Notes under the pieces: model-generated
Seen by the model: the letters and a program-made list of their open reading frames with translations, nothing else
Database searches by the model: none
What the model was told of the DNA's origin: nothing
Assembly (NCBI GenBank): GCA_018136815.1
Contig: CM030931.1
Location: forward strand, 8,870,805 to 8,934,804
From: Isochrysis galbana
Lineage: Eukaryota; Haptophyta; Isochrysidales; Isochrysidaceae
Direction: 5' to 3'
Length of the DNA: 64,000 nt
Shown: positions 35,085-45,305 of the stretch, piece after piece
Layout: each line of letters starts with the position of its first letter
Position numbering within the stretch: position 1 is the first letter of the stretch
Made by a program: the position numbers and the translations under genes

Positions 35085-35196
35085 CTGCCACTGCCAGCAG
35101 GCAGCTGAGGTTGGTTGTGCAGGCCCACCCATGGGGTGTCTGCGATGGAGAGAGGGGGGCGCGAGGCCCCCATTCGCCTCCTACTTATAAAAGTAG
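35085..35196 (+). repeat. Dispersed repeat R2, copy 3
   Basis: It has TGTCTGCGATGGAGAGAGGG, CGCGAGGCCCCCATTCGC and ACTTATAAAAGTAGTTG, in the same order as 3725-3862. Confidence 0.65.
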
Positions 35197-35439
35197 TTGA
35201 GGACGAACGATAACGGTTGTACGGTTGTACCTATTGTGCATACCGGCCCAAACCCCCCTCTGGTATCTCGCCTGCTGACGAGTGGAAGTATGGTACCGGA
35301 GACGGAGCTCACAACCCCATTGTTTGCCAACCATACATCCGTTTTCTATGCGAAGCCGGCTGCGGTGAGTGTGGTGACGACGCTGGAGTGCACCGCCTCC
35401 TTCGTTCACCCATCCGTGTCAAGCATGCCTATGCCTAGT

Positions 35440-35640
35440 GCCTAGGTTCTAGGCGGGACCCGTCTCCAGCACTCCTCACCAGGGTTACCCCCCAAGACTA
35501 GGCGCTGCATGGCGGGTCTGAACGCCGCCCGGCTTGGGGCGTCGTGGCGGCGGGGGGCTGGGAGGTGGGAGCGGTCGGCAGGCGCTCCATCGCTAAATCT
35601 ATAACAATAGTTTTTGCAACCAAGTATAAACTTAGTTTGA
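35440..35640 (-). mobile_element. Retroposon fragment copy C with two leader hairpins
   Basis: On the minus strand the first hairpin is ACTAAGT, TTAT, ACTTGGT. The second (35613-35596) is AAACTAT, TGTT, ATAGATT, with one mismatch. ATGGAGC follows after 5 nt at 35590. The downstream words GACCGCTCCCACCTCCCAGC and CGCCGCCACGACGCC match copy D almost exactly. The 3' limit is uncertain. Confidence 0.55.
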
Positions 35641-35858
35641 CTTGGGGAAGTTGAGGGGCATGCACACGAAGAGGGTACGCGCATGAACCTCCAACCTCTA
35701 TGAGGTCCAGCTGCATATGAAAAGTGAAAGAGGGCGTTCCAAAGACGCGGAAGTGTAGTGGGAAAAAGAGTACAGGAGTGAGTCGATGAGCGAGCCTCGC
35801 AAGTTGGAGCGGATTGCACACGGTCTGGAGCACACACGGAGCCACCGTTCGCCCTCTG

Positions 35859-38800
35859 TTATAGCTCCCCATCCACGGGGGCGGGGGGCGTCGGGCGTGG
35901 CAGCTGGCGCGGCGGCGCCCTCGCTCGGCGGCCAAGGGGCTTTGCGACGGTCTCCATCGAGGAGAAGGCTGGGGCCCATCCCTTAGACTGGAAGAGCGCG
36001 CGCTGCTCCTCCTCAGGCAAGCCGGTGATGCCACAGTACACGTCCTTGCAAAGCTGGACAAATCCCTTGGCTTCTAGAGCGTCGACGTGCTTGTCGACAT
36101 GCGAGGTGCTCCCGAAGCCTTTACCAATCCCGATGAGCAGGCCCTTGAGGCGCTCGTGATGCGCCTCGTCGGCGTGCATACCAAGAGCCACCATAAGATT
36201 GGCGGCGGAGAGGCGGAGCACATTCTCCTCGAACGTGGAAGGCGGCGGCGAGAAGGGGTACGAGCACCACAGCTCCACAGCCTTCTCACCCTCGCCCTCT
36301 ACCTTCAGTAGGTTGCCTAACTCCTCGTAGAGCGTCGCCGGCAGCTCGCCACCGAAATCGATGGCCTCCTGGAGCAGAGCGCGCATGGCGGAGTTCGGCT
36401 CTCCAAGCTCGCGGCACGCGCGCACCAATCCGAGGCGCGTGGACGCCCTTGGTAGGTTGACCTCGCCCTCAGTGGGCGTGGACTCGGCGCGGCGTGCGCG
36501 CTCTTCCTCGACGAGCGCGCGAAGGGCGGCCGCGTCCAGGTCCGTCTCGGGGGGCGCACCGTGGCCTGACGCGGATGCCGGCGTGCTCAGGTCTGCAGCT
36601 ACTACAGGTGGGTCGTCCGAGAGAGGCGGCACCGGCTTCTCAGGCCGGGACTCCCCGAGCGGCGTCGCCGTGGATGGCACTTGCTCGGATGGTGCAACAG
36701 CCGACTTGCTGCCCGGCGCCGAGCCCGCCTCCTGCTTGACCGACTTAGGCGGTGAAAGGGCCTTGACTGCGCGAAGTCCGCTTCCCGACGCCGTCTCGAC
36801 CTTGCTGACAAACGGCTTGCCGCCCGCCTTGCCCAGGACCGGGGGTCTGGTGGAGTCCGCCTTTGCTGTTGGCGCCTTAGTCACCCGCGATGGCTTTGTC
36901 GAGGCCGCCTTCACGACCGGCGCCCTCGTCGCTCCCGAAGGCTTCATCGCGGCCACCTTGCCGCCTGCGACCTTGCCGGCACCCGCTGCGGCTGGAGCGG
37001 CCTTGATTGGCGCGGTCTCTGCCTCTCGTGCAATGTCTACAGATGCGCTCGCGGCCCTCTCGCTGGCTGCCTTCCTCTCAGCCTCGGCCTTGGCAAGTAG
37101 CTTGGGTCGCGAGGGTTGGAGCCGTCCCTGCGGCTTCCCCTCTAGACCGATCGCACGCTCAAAGCTCGCTCTCGCCTCCTTGAGGAGTGCCTCCCCATGG
37201 GAGCCCGGTGAGGCGTCGGCCCGCGCGTCCGTTTCGAAGGCCATGAGGAGGGCCTCGGCGCGCGCAGCGTGCGCCTCCGCCGAGTGCGGGCTCAACTCGA
37301 TCCACAGCTCAGCGAGCGTCTGGAGTTGCGCGGCCATCGCGTTCGCATCGAGTCCCAACGCACGCACGTGTGGCAGGGCTTGTGAGACGCACACGACGAG
37401 TGCCTCGTCCTCACGGCCGTCGCCCACGAGGCTTCTGACAAGGCATTCGTAAAGCCGAGTTTGCTCGTGTCGCACGGCCAAAACGCCCGCCGCGGCTGGT
37501 CCGATGGCCGCGAGCAGCGCCGACGCGAGCGCCAACCCCCTCTTCGATGATGCTGCCGCCGCCGCCACGTGGCCCGCGCCGAGCTCGCCCTCGGCGACAA
37601 CGCAGGCCGCCCGCGGTAGGTCGGGGCACAACGGCGACCGACAACCATGCCGTGCAAGCAGTCCACCGGCGTGCTCGTGCGCACGGCCGGCGGCCGTGGT
37701 GGCTTCCAGCTGAGTCGGCGCGGCGCGCATGGCATGCACGAGCGCGGCGGACACGTGCTCCCACGGCACGCCGCTGTCGGCGGCGGCGAGGCCGGCATAC
37801 AGCGCGGCCGTCTCAAAGTCGACGGCGTGGGCCGTCCCCATCATCATCGACGGCGAGAGCGCCACCACGTCGACGGCGTCGGCCGGCGGCGGTGAGACGG
37901 CCGCGCAATCCGACTTCGCCGCCGTATCTGCGCCCATCACCGCGTCGGATGTGGCGGCCGCACGCGCGGCAGCGGCCACTGCGACCTGCCGCCAGTGGGC
38001 GGTAGGCTCGATGAGGGCGAGGCACGCGTTGAGAGGGACGAGGGCCTCAGCGGGCTGGCCCGCCAGCAAGAGAAGCCGGCCCTTGAGAAGGAGGACGGCG
38101 GGCGCGTGCCGTGCCTCTTCGACCCGCAGCACCGCGTCGATAGCAGTGAGGCCGGTGACCAAATCCTCGTCGGCTGCCGGCGCTGCGCCAACGACGCTCG
38201 CCCCGCCCGCCAGCGGCTCGGCGCCTGGCGGCCGGTCCACGCTCAGTCCCAACCGGCTCATCTGGTACTCGTGAAGCTTGCTCAGTTCATCTGCCTCGGC
38301 CATGGCGCCAGGCCCGCCCTCCGCAAGCACCTGCTTGCGGTGTGCCTCGATGACGCGCAGCCGCTCGGCAGGTGAGTCCGTCTTGGCCGCCGATAGGCCA
38401 TGCACGACGCAGAGCGCGCGGATCTCATCATCGCGTGAGCCGTCATGGCCGTCTGCGCCCTGCGTGCACGCGCTGCCGTCGATCACCGCACCCGTCACCG
38501 TGCGGAGCAGCCGATGATAAAGCACGCTCTCAAGACAGAGCTCCGCCTTGAGCGCGTGCGCGCGCACGCAGTTGACGTCGCGCTTGAGAAGCGCTGCCAG
38601 CTTCTGGCACGCCAGCTGGAGGCGCACAGCCGGTCCGCCGGCGAACGGAACATCCGCGCGCGAGCACGCCGTTTGCTCGGGCCATGCCTCCGCCGCGTAC
38701 ATCGCGCCATCTATCTCGGCCTGCAGCAGGCCACCCTCGATTGCGCGCCCCTCGGCGCCGCTGCTTCGATCGTTGGCTGCTTCCGCCGCCAGCTCGGCCG

Positions 38801-39359
38801 CCTTCTCGATCTCGCCGAGCAGCCAGTGGTTGCGTGCGGCATGCACCTTGTTGGCGCGGCTCAGGCTGCCGGGAAGAGCGCGCGCCGCCGCACAGGCGGC
38901 TGCGATCTCCTCCCGTGTTGCTCGGAGCATCGCTTGGTAGCCTGCGCAAAGGCTGGCCGCGTGGACTCCTCTCGTCCGCCGCAGGAGGTGAACGGCGGAG
39001 CGAGCGTATCCAGCCTCGCCTAGAGCGAGAGCCAGTGCGAGCGAGACAGCCTCCCTCTCTAGGACTCTCTCCCCCCGCCCTTCCCCTCCCTTCCCCTCTG
39101 CTTCCAATCCTTTCCCCTCTACTGTCCCTGCCTTTCCCTCTGCTGCTTCCCCTCCCTTCCCCTCTGCTGCACCCCACTGAGAGGAGGCTCTCTCAGCAAA
39201 GAGGAGAGCAGTAGGAGAGCGGAGCTGAGAGAGAGAGAGGCGGGAGAGCGAGAGCGCCTCCGAGGGCGAGGCGAGACGAGCGAGGCGCGCATCCGAAGCC
39301 AGAACAGCGCGGGACCGCTCCGCCCCAAAGCGGCTCTCGGGGTCCCACTCCATCCGCAC
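35859..39359 (-). CDS. Large TPR-like helical repeat protein
   Basis: This single-exon protein has 1166 residues and is mainly alpha-helical. Segments such as AVLLLKGRLLLLAGQPAEALVPLN and LWIELSPHSAEAHAARAEALL have the TPR pattern (small residues at the turns, LxxAxxA helices). Residues 63-96 are EGKG repeats. A long Lys/Pro/Ala/Ser-rich linker (roughly residues 780-960) precedes a C-terminal helical domain with LYEELGNLLKVEGEGEKAVEL. I see no signal peptide or membrane helix. TPR proteins are scaffolds for complexes; the partner is unknown. The 5' flank (39361-39540) is almost pure pyrimidine on the + strand. Confidence 0.7.
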   Translation of the reverse strand: MRMEWDPESRFGAERSRAVLASDARLARLASPSEALSLSRLSLSQLRSPTALLFAERASSQWGAAEGKGGEAAEGKAGTVEGKGLEAEGKGGEGRGERVLEREAVSLALALALGEAGYARSAVHLLRRTRGVHAASLCAGYQAMLRATREEIAAACAAARALPGSLSRANKVHAARNHWLLGEIEKAAELAAEAANDRSSGAEGRAIEGGLLQAEIDGAMYAAEAWPEQTACSRADVPFAGGPAVRLQLACQKLAALLKRDVNCVRAHALKAELCLESVLYHRLLRTVTGAVIDGSACTQGADGHDGSRDDEIRALCVVHGLSAAKTDSPAERLRVIEAHRKQVLAEGGPGAMAEADELSKLHEYQMSRLGLSVDRPPGAEPLAGGASVVGAAPAADEDLVTGLTAIDAVLRVEEARHAPAVLLLKGRLLLLAGQPAEALVPLNACLALIEPTAHWRQVAVAAAARAAATSDAVMGADTAAKSDCAAVSPPPADAVDVVALSPSMMMGTAHAVDFETAALYAGLAAADSGVPWEHVSAALVHAMRAAPTQLEATTAAGRAHEHAGGLLARHGCRSPLCPDLPRAACVVAEGELGAGHVAAAAASSKRGLALASALLAAIGPAAAGVLAVRHEQTRLYECLVRSLVGDGREDEALVVCVSQALPHVRALGLDANAMAAQLQTLAELWIELSPHSAEAHAARAEALLMAFETDARADASPGSHGEALLKEARASFERAIGLEGKPQGRLQPSRPKLLAKAEAERKAASERAASASVDIAREAETAPIKAAPAAAGAGKVAGGKVAAMKPSGATRAPVVKAASTKPSRVTKAPTAKADSTRPPVLGKAGGKPFVSKVETASGSGLRAVKALSPPKSVKQEAGSAPGSKSAVAPSEQVPSTATPLGESRPEKPVPPLSDDPPVVAADLSTPASASGHGAPPETDLDAAALRALVEEERARRAESTPTEGEVNLPRASTRLGLVRACRELGEPNSAMRALLQEAIDFGGELPATLYEELGNLLKVEGEGEKAVELWCSYPFSPPPSTFEENVLRLSAANLMVALGMHADEAHHERLKGLLIGIGKGFGSTSHVDKHVDALEAKGFVQLCKDVYCGITGLPEEEQRALFQSKGWAPAFSSMETVAKPLGRRARAPPRQLPRPTPPAPVDGEL

Positions 39360-39360
39360 A

Positions 39361-39540
39361 ACGCCGCCCCCCTCCCCCCCCTCCTCCTCTCTCTCTTCCT
39401 CTCTCTCTTCCTCTTTCTCTCCCTCTCTCTCCCTCTCTTCTTTCCTCTCTCTTCCTCTCTCCCTCTCTTCTTCTTTCCTCTCTCTCTTCCTCTCTTCCTA
39501 TCTCTTCTTCCTCCCTTTCCCTCCAAGTCTCCCCCTCGTC
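39361..39540. repeat. CT-rich microsatellite upstream of the TPR-like gene
   Basis: Interrupted CTCT/CTTCCT units run from the gene start to about 39540. Confidence 0.85.
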
Positions 39541-39668
39541 CTCTCTGCTCACAGCTTATAAGATTTAGCACGTCTATAATAAGCCCTCAAGCGGCCCACC
39601 CCCGGTATTTCGGCCGAGCGGCGGGTGATGAGCGCCGCCAGCGAGGGAGCTTCTCGTGGTCTTGTGGG

Positions 39669-39782
39669 TACATCCTAGGCGACTTTTATAGAATTGAATT
39701 CGACAACTATACATTCCACCACATACCAGTCATAGAACGCACCCTCAATAGATTCACGACCCTCACCACCAGTAGCCAGTAG
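39669..39782 (+). pseudogene. Orphan LINE ORF2 C-terminal fragment
   Basis: The codons read YILGDFYRIEFDNYTFHH, then VIERTLNRFTTL, matching YIIGDFYRVEFDHYTYHH and VIEKTLNRFTVL of the LINE at 23950-24060. Only about 38 codons remain. Confidence 0.8.
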
Positions 39783-41169
39783 AGGTGGAGGTGGGGAGGG
39801 GAAAAAGGAAAAGTCGACTTTTCACAATCGCAATCGCACCCAAAAGTCGATGTGAATGCGAATGCGTGGAGAGAGGTGTCTCATGCTATCATGAGACCTT
39901 CTGCAAAGTTTCAGAAGCCAATTGTTTCATGGTGGCGAGCACGAGCGAAGATAATGCATAATGCGGTATTTTTTTCGCGGTGGCCAGGGACCAGGGAGTT
40001 TTTTAAGTAGAGTTTGGCGCGTTGGGGCTACAATGTACAATGAAGGATGCTAGTGACGACGTGAGCACCCAACGCTTCTTGCGTTCCATCGTGGCTGCCG
40101 CGCCAGCGCCCTTCTTCACCTCCCAAACTATCCGCACCCGGCCGTCGTCGCGAGCTGCCTCAGCCACATCACACTCGCCCACCGATATGTGAATTGCAAG
40201 TTGTCCTGGCAAGAAGGTCGCCTGCGCAGATGGGGATGGGGATGAGGGTGTGGCCTGGCAATCCGTACCTCCACCTGCACGGCTGCGTCGTTCTCTGTCT
40301 TCCCGTCTTCCCGTGTCGTCCCATCCTCCTGCATCTCCCTCTCCTATCGAGCTCGTCCTCCGAGCTGGTCTCCTCCTCCTCCTCCTCCTCTACTACCTCT
40401 TGCGATACGTCGCTGTCGTCGTCGTTGTTCGTGCACGACAATGCGCTCTCTTCCCCCATCTCGTCCGACTCAATCACCTCATCCGGGAGAGGATCATGGG
40501 AGTGCTGCTCCGAGCTACCATTGCCGCCCTCGCCGCCGCCCTCGCCTTGCACCGCGCCGCGTCTGGGCCGCTTCCTGAGGCCTCCTGCTCCTGCAGGCGG
40601 ACCGCCCATCGCTCCAACACGCCCAAATTTCGCTGCCGCGGCCGCGGGGTCCCGTTGCCCCAACCAAATCCCACCCAAATTTCGGTCAAAATTTTTATTT
40701 CGTTGACGGACCCAAATTTTACAAAAAAATTTGCGAAACTCTGGCCCGGCCCAAGCGGTGATTGTGGGCCCATTTCCAGTGCTTCTGGCCCGAAGATTGC
40801 TCCCTTGAGCGGGTTCGACAGCATAGGCCATGAATTTTGACCCAAAATGAATTCGATCTTGGCCTCAATGTCAACCTTGTGCTGAGAGAAAAAAAATCTT
40901 CTTAAAAATTCCCGCTACATATGCGGCGTGAGGCAACTTGCTAGTGTACCTCCCTACTACCCTACCTTAACCCCTTGCATCCCCCTTCCCCTTCCCCAGT
41001 GCCCTCTTTAGCGGAGAAGCTGGTTCCAGGGGGGCCGCGCGCGCTGCTTCGGCCGGGAGTTGGAGAGAAGGGGGTGGGAGATTGTGACTCGTCTCTTGAT
41101 CCAGTTTCGACTCGGATTATCCTCGTTGATATAACGCGAGATCTTTATTGGGTCTCGGTGCGATTCTTA
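39783..41169. other. Spacer with one doubtful spliced frame and a leader-flank repeat
   Basis: A minus-strand frame from 40609 (MGGPPAGAGGLRKRP, then an acidic EEEEEEETSSEDE tract) could splice a 47-bp intron (40222-40268, GT-AG) and end at 40128; I give this little weight. At 40870-40955 a segment (ACCTTGTGCTGAGAGAA, then CGGCGTGAGGCA) is shared with 44808 and with 48590-48720. Confidence 0.3.
40128..40609 (-). CDS. Acidic hypothetical protein (doubtful)
   Basis: Exons 40269-40609 and 40128-40221 would join at GT-AG sites into a product with a basic start, a long acidic centre and a short hydrophilic end. There is no recognised domain, and a 47-bp intron would be unusually short for this window. 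Confidence 0.22.
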
Positions 41170-42375
41170 TTAAATGTACAGGCCTCTCGCCGCCTGCAAG
41201 AGGTCCTCTGTCGCTCCTAGATTGAAATCCTTGTCGATAGTGTACAGGGGGCTTATCATTTTCCGGATATGTTTGTTGCTCGGGGCGTGTAGCCCCATGT
41301 TCTCGCGCTGTTCTTTCAACCTTTGAAAGAAACCGACCTTCGCCGTTACTAATGAGTGGTATCTCGTAAGCATTGCTCTCAGTATTGTTCTAACGGACCT
41401 ACCGTCCGCGTTGCCATATTGAATGTTGTAAAAGTCCGTAAGGATGTACCTCCACGCCAGGATACCTAAGTATCCCGAGGAGGGATGCGGTCTATCTATC
41501 TGATAGCACAACTAAGTTTATACTTGGTTGACCCATGGGGGCCGTATGCGGCTTTGAACTGATCGTGTGCGTCGTCATCGACATAAAAAATCCAAGGCCC
41601 CTTGCGACCTTTGTCCATCCCATCCGGGGTGGCGTCCAAGCCCTCGAGCTTGGAAAGAAGGAACTTCATGTAGGTCGCCATGTCCTCGCTCTTGATGTCC
41701 TTCTTGTCGTCGGCTAGCTGCGCTAGCTGAATGTAGAAGGGAGTGTCCTCCGGCTCTTCTTCCTCATCTTGATCATGAGGGGGAGAGGAAAATTGCGTTG
41801 CAATGGGAGGATTCGGTTTTGGGTCCGACTGCGGGTCCGCCCGCTTGCGCGAGGGTAGCGTGGGTTGTTGGGTGGGTTGAGGTGGGGCTTGCTGCTTCTG
41901 TGTTGGCTGCTGTGCCATGGGTCCAGCCGCTTCGGCGTACGATTTCTGTTGAGTGTTCTTTGAGATGTTGGAGGCCGAAAAGGCCCCCAAGATTGATTGT
42001 TGTGTGAAGTGCCCGCCCACGAGGGGTGCACTGATGGTAGGAGTTGCCACCATGGGGGTGACAGCAGTGCTGTCACCCACCATGGGGAGTCCTTGTTGGG
42101 GTGGCAGGGCGGCAGTGGCAGGAGGCAGGGTCAGAGACTGGCCCTGCTGGTCTGCAGGGAACAGGACTCTGCCTGTTCCCTGCCTCTGGTGGTGTTGGGG
42201 AGGCGAGGGCGGGAGGATCATGTCGACGTCGCTGTCTGTGAGGGGGGCAGCCTGCGAGCGCTTCGGCTCCGGCGGCTTGGGGCGGCCCCGGAGTGTCGCA
42301 TTCATCCCAGATGATGCGATTTCCAGGCTCTTGATTCCAGGTCCTTCGCCGTGCGGCCACACGGTGAAGCTCAGG
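41170..42375 (-). pseudogene. LINE remnant: ORF1-like frame joined to ORF2 tail
   Basis: On the minus strand, 42362-41496 encodes an ORF1-like product with PMVATPTISAPLVGGHFTQQ (shared with copies at 2.6 and 21.1 kb), SYAEAAG, Pro/Gln-rich parts and TPFYIQLAQLADDKKDIKSE. It runs directly into 41511-41170, which matches the LINE ORF2 tail (GILAWRYILTDFYNIQYGN). The endonuclease and reverse transcriptase that belong between them are missing. The leader hairpin ACTAAGT, TTAT, ACTTGGT (41511-41528, + strand) lies exactly at the junction. Confidence 0.7.
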
Positions 42376-43138
42376 CATACCTAGGTTGGTAGGGTTCGTC
42401 CCTAGCAATCTAGAATTCGAGTTCTCGTTTCGTTCCTTCTAGCCTGTTTGTCAGGTCTAGATTCCAGGTTTCCTCCTTTCGGGCAATCTTGACCCAAAGG
42501 AGCCAGGTCGCCTGTCACTCGCTGCGCGCTTGTCTCAGGCTCTCGAGTTACCTTGTGAAGGCTTGTTTAGTTTCTTGCAAGGCTTGTTGTTTCTTGTTGG
42601 GTTCCGGTTCTTTCTTGGGACCTGCTCACTTTTGTTGTCGTCCAGGCCTGTTCTTCATAGGTTCTGCTTGGCCTGGTTAGGGTTTCGTTGCCTTCCCGCG
42701 TTTGGCGTTCGCGTTGGCGTTCGGAAACTTCCTCTCACATTCCCTAGGTCCGCTACCCTTGGCTTGTAGGTCCTTGCTTCTTTCTTCTCGGTCAAGGTGT
42801 TTGGCGAGCAAGTCGGTTGCTCTATCCGCTCGAGATTTGAGGTTTAATTTGCTATCTCCCCTTGGAGACCGGTGTAGGTTCGCTTCTTAGGTGAGGGAAT
42901 CTTTCCCCTTGATGCAAGTTACGTGCAAGCCTTGGCCCCTTTGGTGTTTCTTCCCCTTGGTTGCTACTCAGGGTTGTTCGTTAGAAGCGTCTAGAAGGTT
43001 CACGCTCAACGGCAAGATTTATTCGGTCGTGAAGATATCTCGTCGCGATCTGTATCCAAAGTGATCGCCGTGGTCGCGCGACAGGACGCTCCCCTTCGGA
43101 CTCTCCGCTACGTGGGAAGTTACAACGGAGACACGCTC
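42376..43138 (+). repeat. 763-bp direct repeat, copy 1
   Basis: It starts CATACCTAGGTTGG and ends GAGACACGCTC. It is nearly identical to 43477-44239 (offset 1101 bp), with only a handful of substitutions seen. It has no TG...CA ends, so it is not a typical LTR. Confidence 0.9.
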
Positions 43139-43169
43139 TTCGAAGATTGTCGAGGGACGTCTATCCGCG

Positions 43170-43493
43170 ATGGCGGATCTATCGCCGTCGCCTCACCGTG
43201 GCGCCCTTCGCAGCCGCACCTATGTGGGCATTGCCGGTGCAATGGCGGCCCAGTGGATGCCGGTCTTGCGCCGTTATGCGCGCAAAGCCAAGGCGTCGCG
43301 TTCGCTCAACTTCACGGTGGACTGGGCAATTTCCCAAGCAGCTGCCAGCTTGAGAGAACGCCTTCTTTCCGACGATCAACGAGAAGAAGTACGCCAACTC
43401 TTGGCCCGGCGCATCAAAGCTTTCGCGTTGCACCCGGGGGCTCCAAACCATACGCACGTTCTCGAGGTGGAGTTGCCATACCTAGGTTGGTAG
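43170..43493 (+). CDS. Short ORF between the direct repeats
   Basis: The 107-residue frame starts MADLSPSPHRG shortly after repeat copy 1 and ends in the first bases of copy 2. The segment SLNFTVDWAISQAAASLRER and DDQREEVRQLLARR is helical and looks coding. It is probably the start of a retroelement ORF cut off by the second repeat. Confidence 0.4.
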   Translation: MADLSPSPHRGALRSRTYVGIAGAMAAQWMPVLRRYARKAKASRSLNFTVDWAISQAAASLRERLLSDDQREEVRQLLARRIKAFALHPGAPNHTHVLEVELPYLGW

Positions 43494-44239
43494 GGTTCGT
43501 CCCTAGCAATCTAGAATTCGAGTTCTCGTTTCGTTCCTTCTAGCCTGTTTGTCAGGTCTAGATTCCAGGTTTCCTCCTTTCGGGCAATCTTGACCCAAAG
43601 GAGCCAGGTCGCCTGTCACTCGCTGCGCGCTTGTCTCAGGCTCTCGAGTTACCTTGTGAAGGCTTGTTTAGTTTCTTGCAAGGCTTGTTGTTTCTTGTTG
43701 GGTTCCGGTTCTTTCTTGGGACCTGCTCACTTTTGTTGTCGTCCAGGCCTGTTCTTCATAGGTTCTGCTTGGCCTGGTTAGGGTTTCGTTGCCTTCCCGC
43801 GTTTGGCGTTCGCGTTGGCGTTCGGAAACTTCCTCTCACATTCCCTAGGTCCGCTACCCTTGGCTTGTAGGTCCTTGCTTCTTTCTTCTCGGTCAAGGTG
43901 TTTGGCGAGCGAGTCGGTTGCTCTATCCGCTCGAGATTTGAGGTTTAATTTGCCATCTCCCCTTGGAGATCGGTGTAGGTTCGCTTCCTAGGTGAGGGAA
44001 TCTTTCCCCTTGATGCAAGCTACATGCAAGCCTTGGCCCCTTTGGTGTTTCTTCCCCTTGGTTGCTACTCAGGGTTGTTCGTTAGAAGCGTCTAGAAGGT
44101 TCACGCTCAACGGCAAGATTTATTCGGTCGTGAAGATATCTCGTCGCGATCTGTATCCAAAGTGATCGCCGTGGTCGCGCGACAGGACGCTCCCCTTCGG
44201 ACTCTCCGCTACGTGGGAAGTTACAACGGAGACACGCTC
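43477..44239 (+). repeat. 763-bp direct repeat, copy 2
   Basis: Same sequence as 42376-43138 with differences such as GCGAGTCGG for GCAAGTCGG and TTTGCCATC for TTTGCTATC. The sequence after it differs from that after copy 1. Confidence 0.9.
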
Positions 44240-44429
44240 CGGCCGTCGCTGCGGAGTCTCTCTCTCTCTCGCTCTCTCTCTCCGTCTCTCGCGACGTGTT
44301 TGAGTTATCGGTGATTTGGGGTCGCGGTTGCTTGATAATTTGCTTGGTTTGGGTGAATGATTCCGGTGTGTTCGTGGGTCGGTGTATCCTGTTGTTCTCA
44401 GCTTCGTTGTCCGTCGTTGTTCGCTGCGT

Positions 44430-44805
44430 CGCTGCACTCAAGCAGCTTAGGCTCCCTCCCTGAGGGAAGAGTTCTTTGTAGGTCTAACAATCTCTTACAA
44501 CCCATCACACTAGGGCCGCTAGGAGCGCCTCGCTGCCCCACAGTCCTTCGTTCGCCGTTCGTTCCCTGTCCATACACCCGAATGGGGTTGCCCGACCCAG
44601 TCCAGAATTTCATTCACCCGACTCCCGGTGGGGAGGAGGGACAAAGCGCCGCGCTAGCCGCCGGTGCCGCTCGCGACGGAGTGGCTCAGAGCCCTCCGGT
44701 AGCGCTCGACTCGACACGGAGGGGCGTCGTGGCGGCGGGGGGCTGGGAGGTGGGAGCGGTCGGCGCGCGCTCCATCGCTGAAACTATAACGATAGTTTTT
44801 GACCT
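44430..44805 (-). mobile_element. Retroposon copy D
   Basis: On the minus strand the hairpin AAACTAT, CGTT, ATAGTTT (44798-44781) is followed after 5 nt by ATGGAGCGCGC (44775). The next about 70 bp match copy C. From about 44720 to 44440 it matches the 3' part of copy B (13463-13765), including GACCCAGTCCAGAATTTCAT and TTCCCTCAGGGAGGGAGCCT in the respective orientations. The zinc-ribbon frame of copy B is absent. Confidence 0.65.
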
Positions 44806-45305
44806 TGTGCTGAGAGAAGAGGCCCGGCGATCGCGCGCCAATGTACGCGCGTGAGAGGAGTGATGAACCCCTCTCGGCGGGGGTACCAACCATGTTTGGC
44901 TCCCACATAAGTGGAAGTGGAAGTGGGACTGTGAATGCCCAGTAGTAGGGTATAGATCAGTGACATGACAAGCGTTAGCGCAATTGCGCGACAGTGCGAC
45001 GTGACCAAAAGGAGGAACGTTCCCACACTTGGGAATAGAACTGACTCAGTTACAACAAATCTCACTTAAAGATTAAACAGGTTCCCTCCCTCTCCTCCCT
45101 TCCCCTCATCTCCATCTCTTGTGATGAAGAGGATGTGTGGCCTCCCCCCCCCCCGGGGGGCAAAAAACAAAACCCTCCCGCTCCCCTTCCCCCTCCGCCG
45201 CCCCTCTCGCGCGCCTCCGCCCCCCCCCCGCCTCTCCCCTCTCTTCCCCTCTTCCTCTCTCTCCCCCTCCCCCTCCCTCATCGTCGGTCATCGCGGCAGG
45301 CGCCG

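Noticed and set aside
42376-44239. LTR retrotransposon with 763-bp LTRs
   Set aside because: The repeats lack TG...CA ends, there is no primer-binding site I can see and only 338 bp between them.
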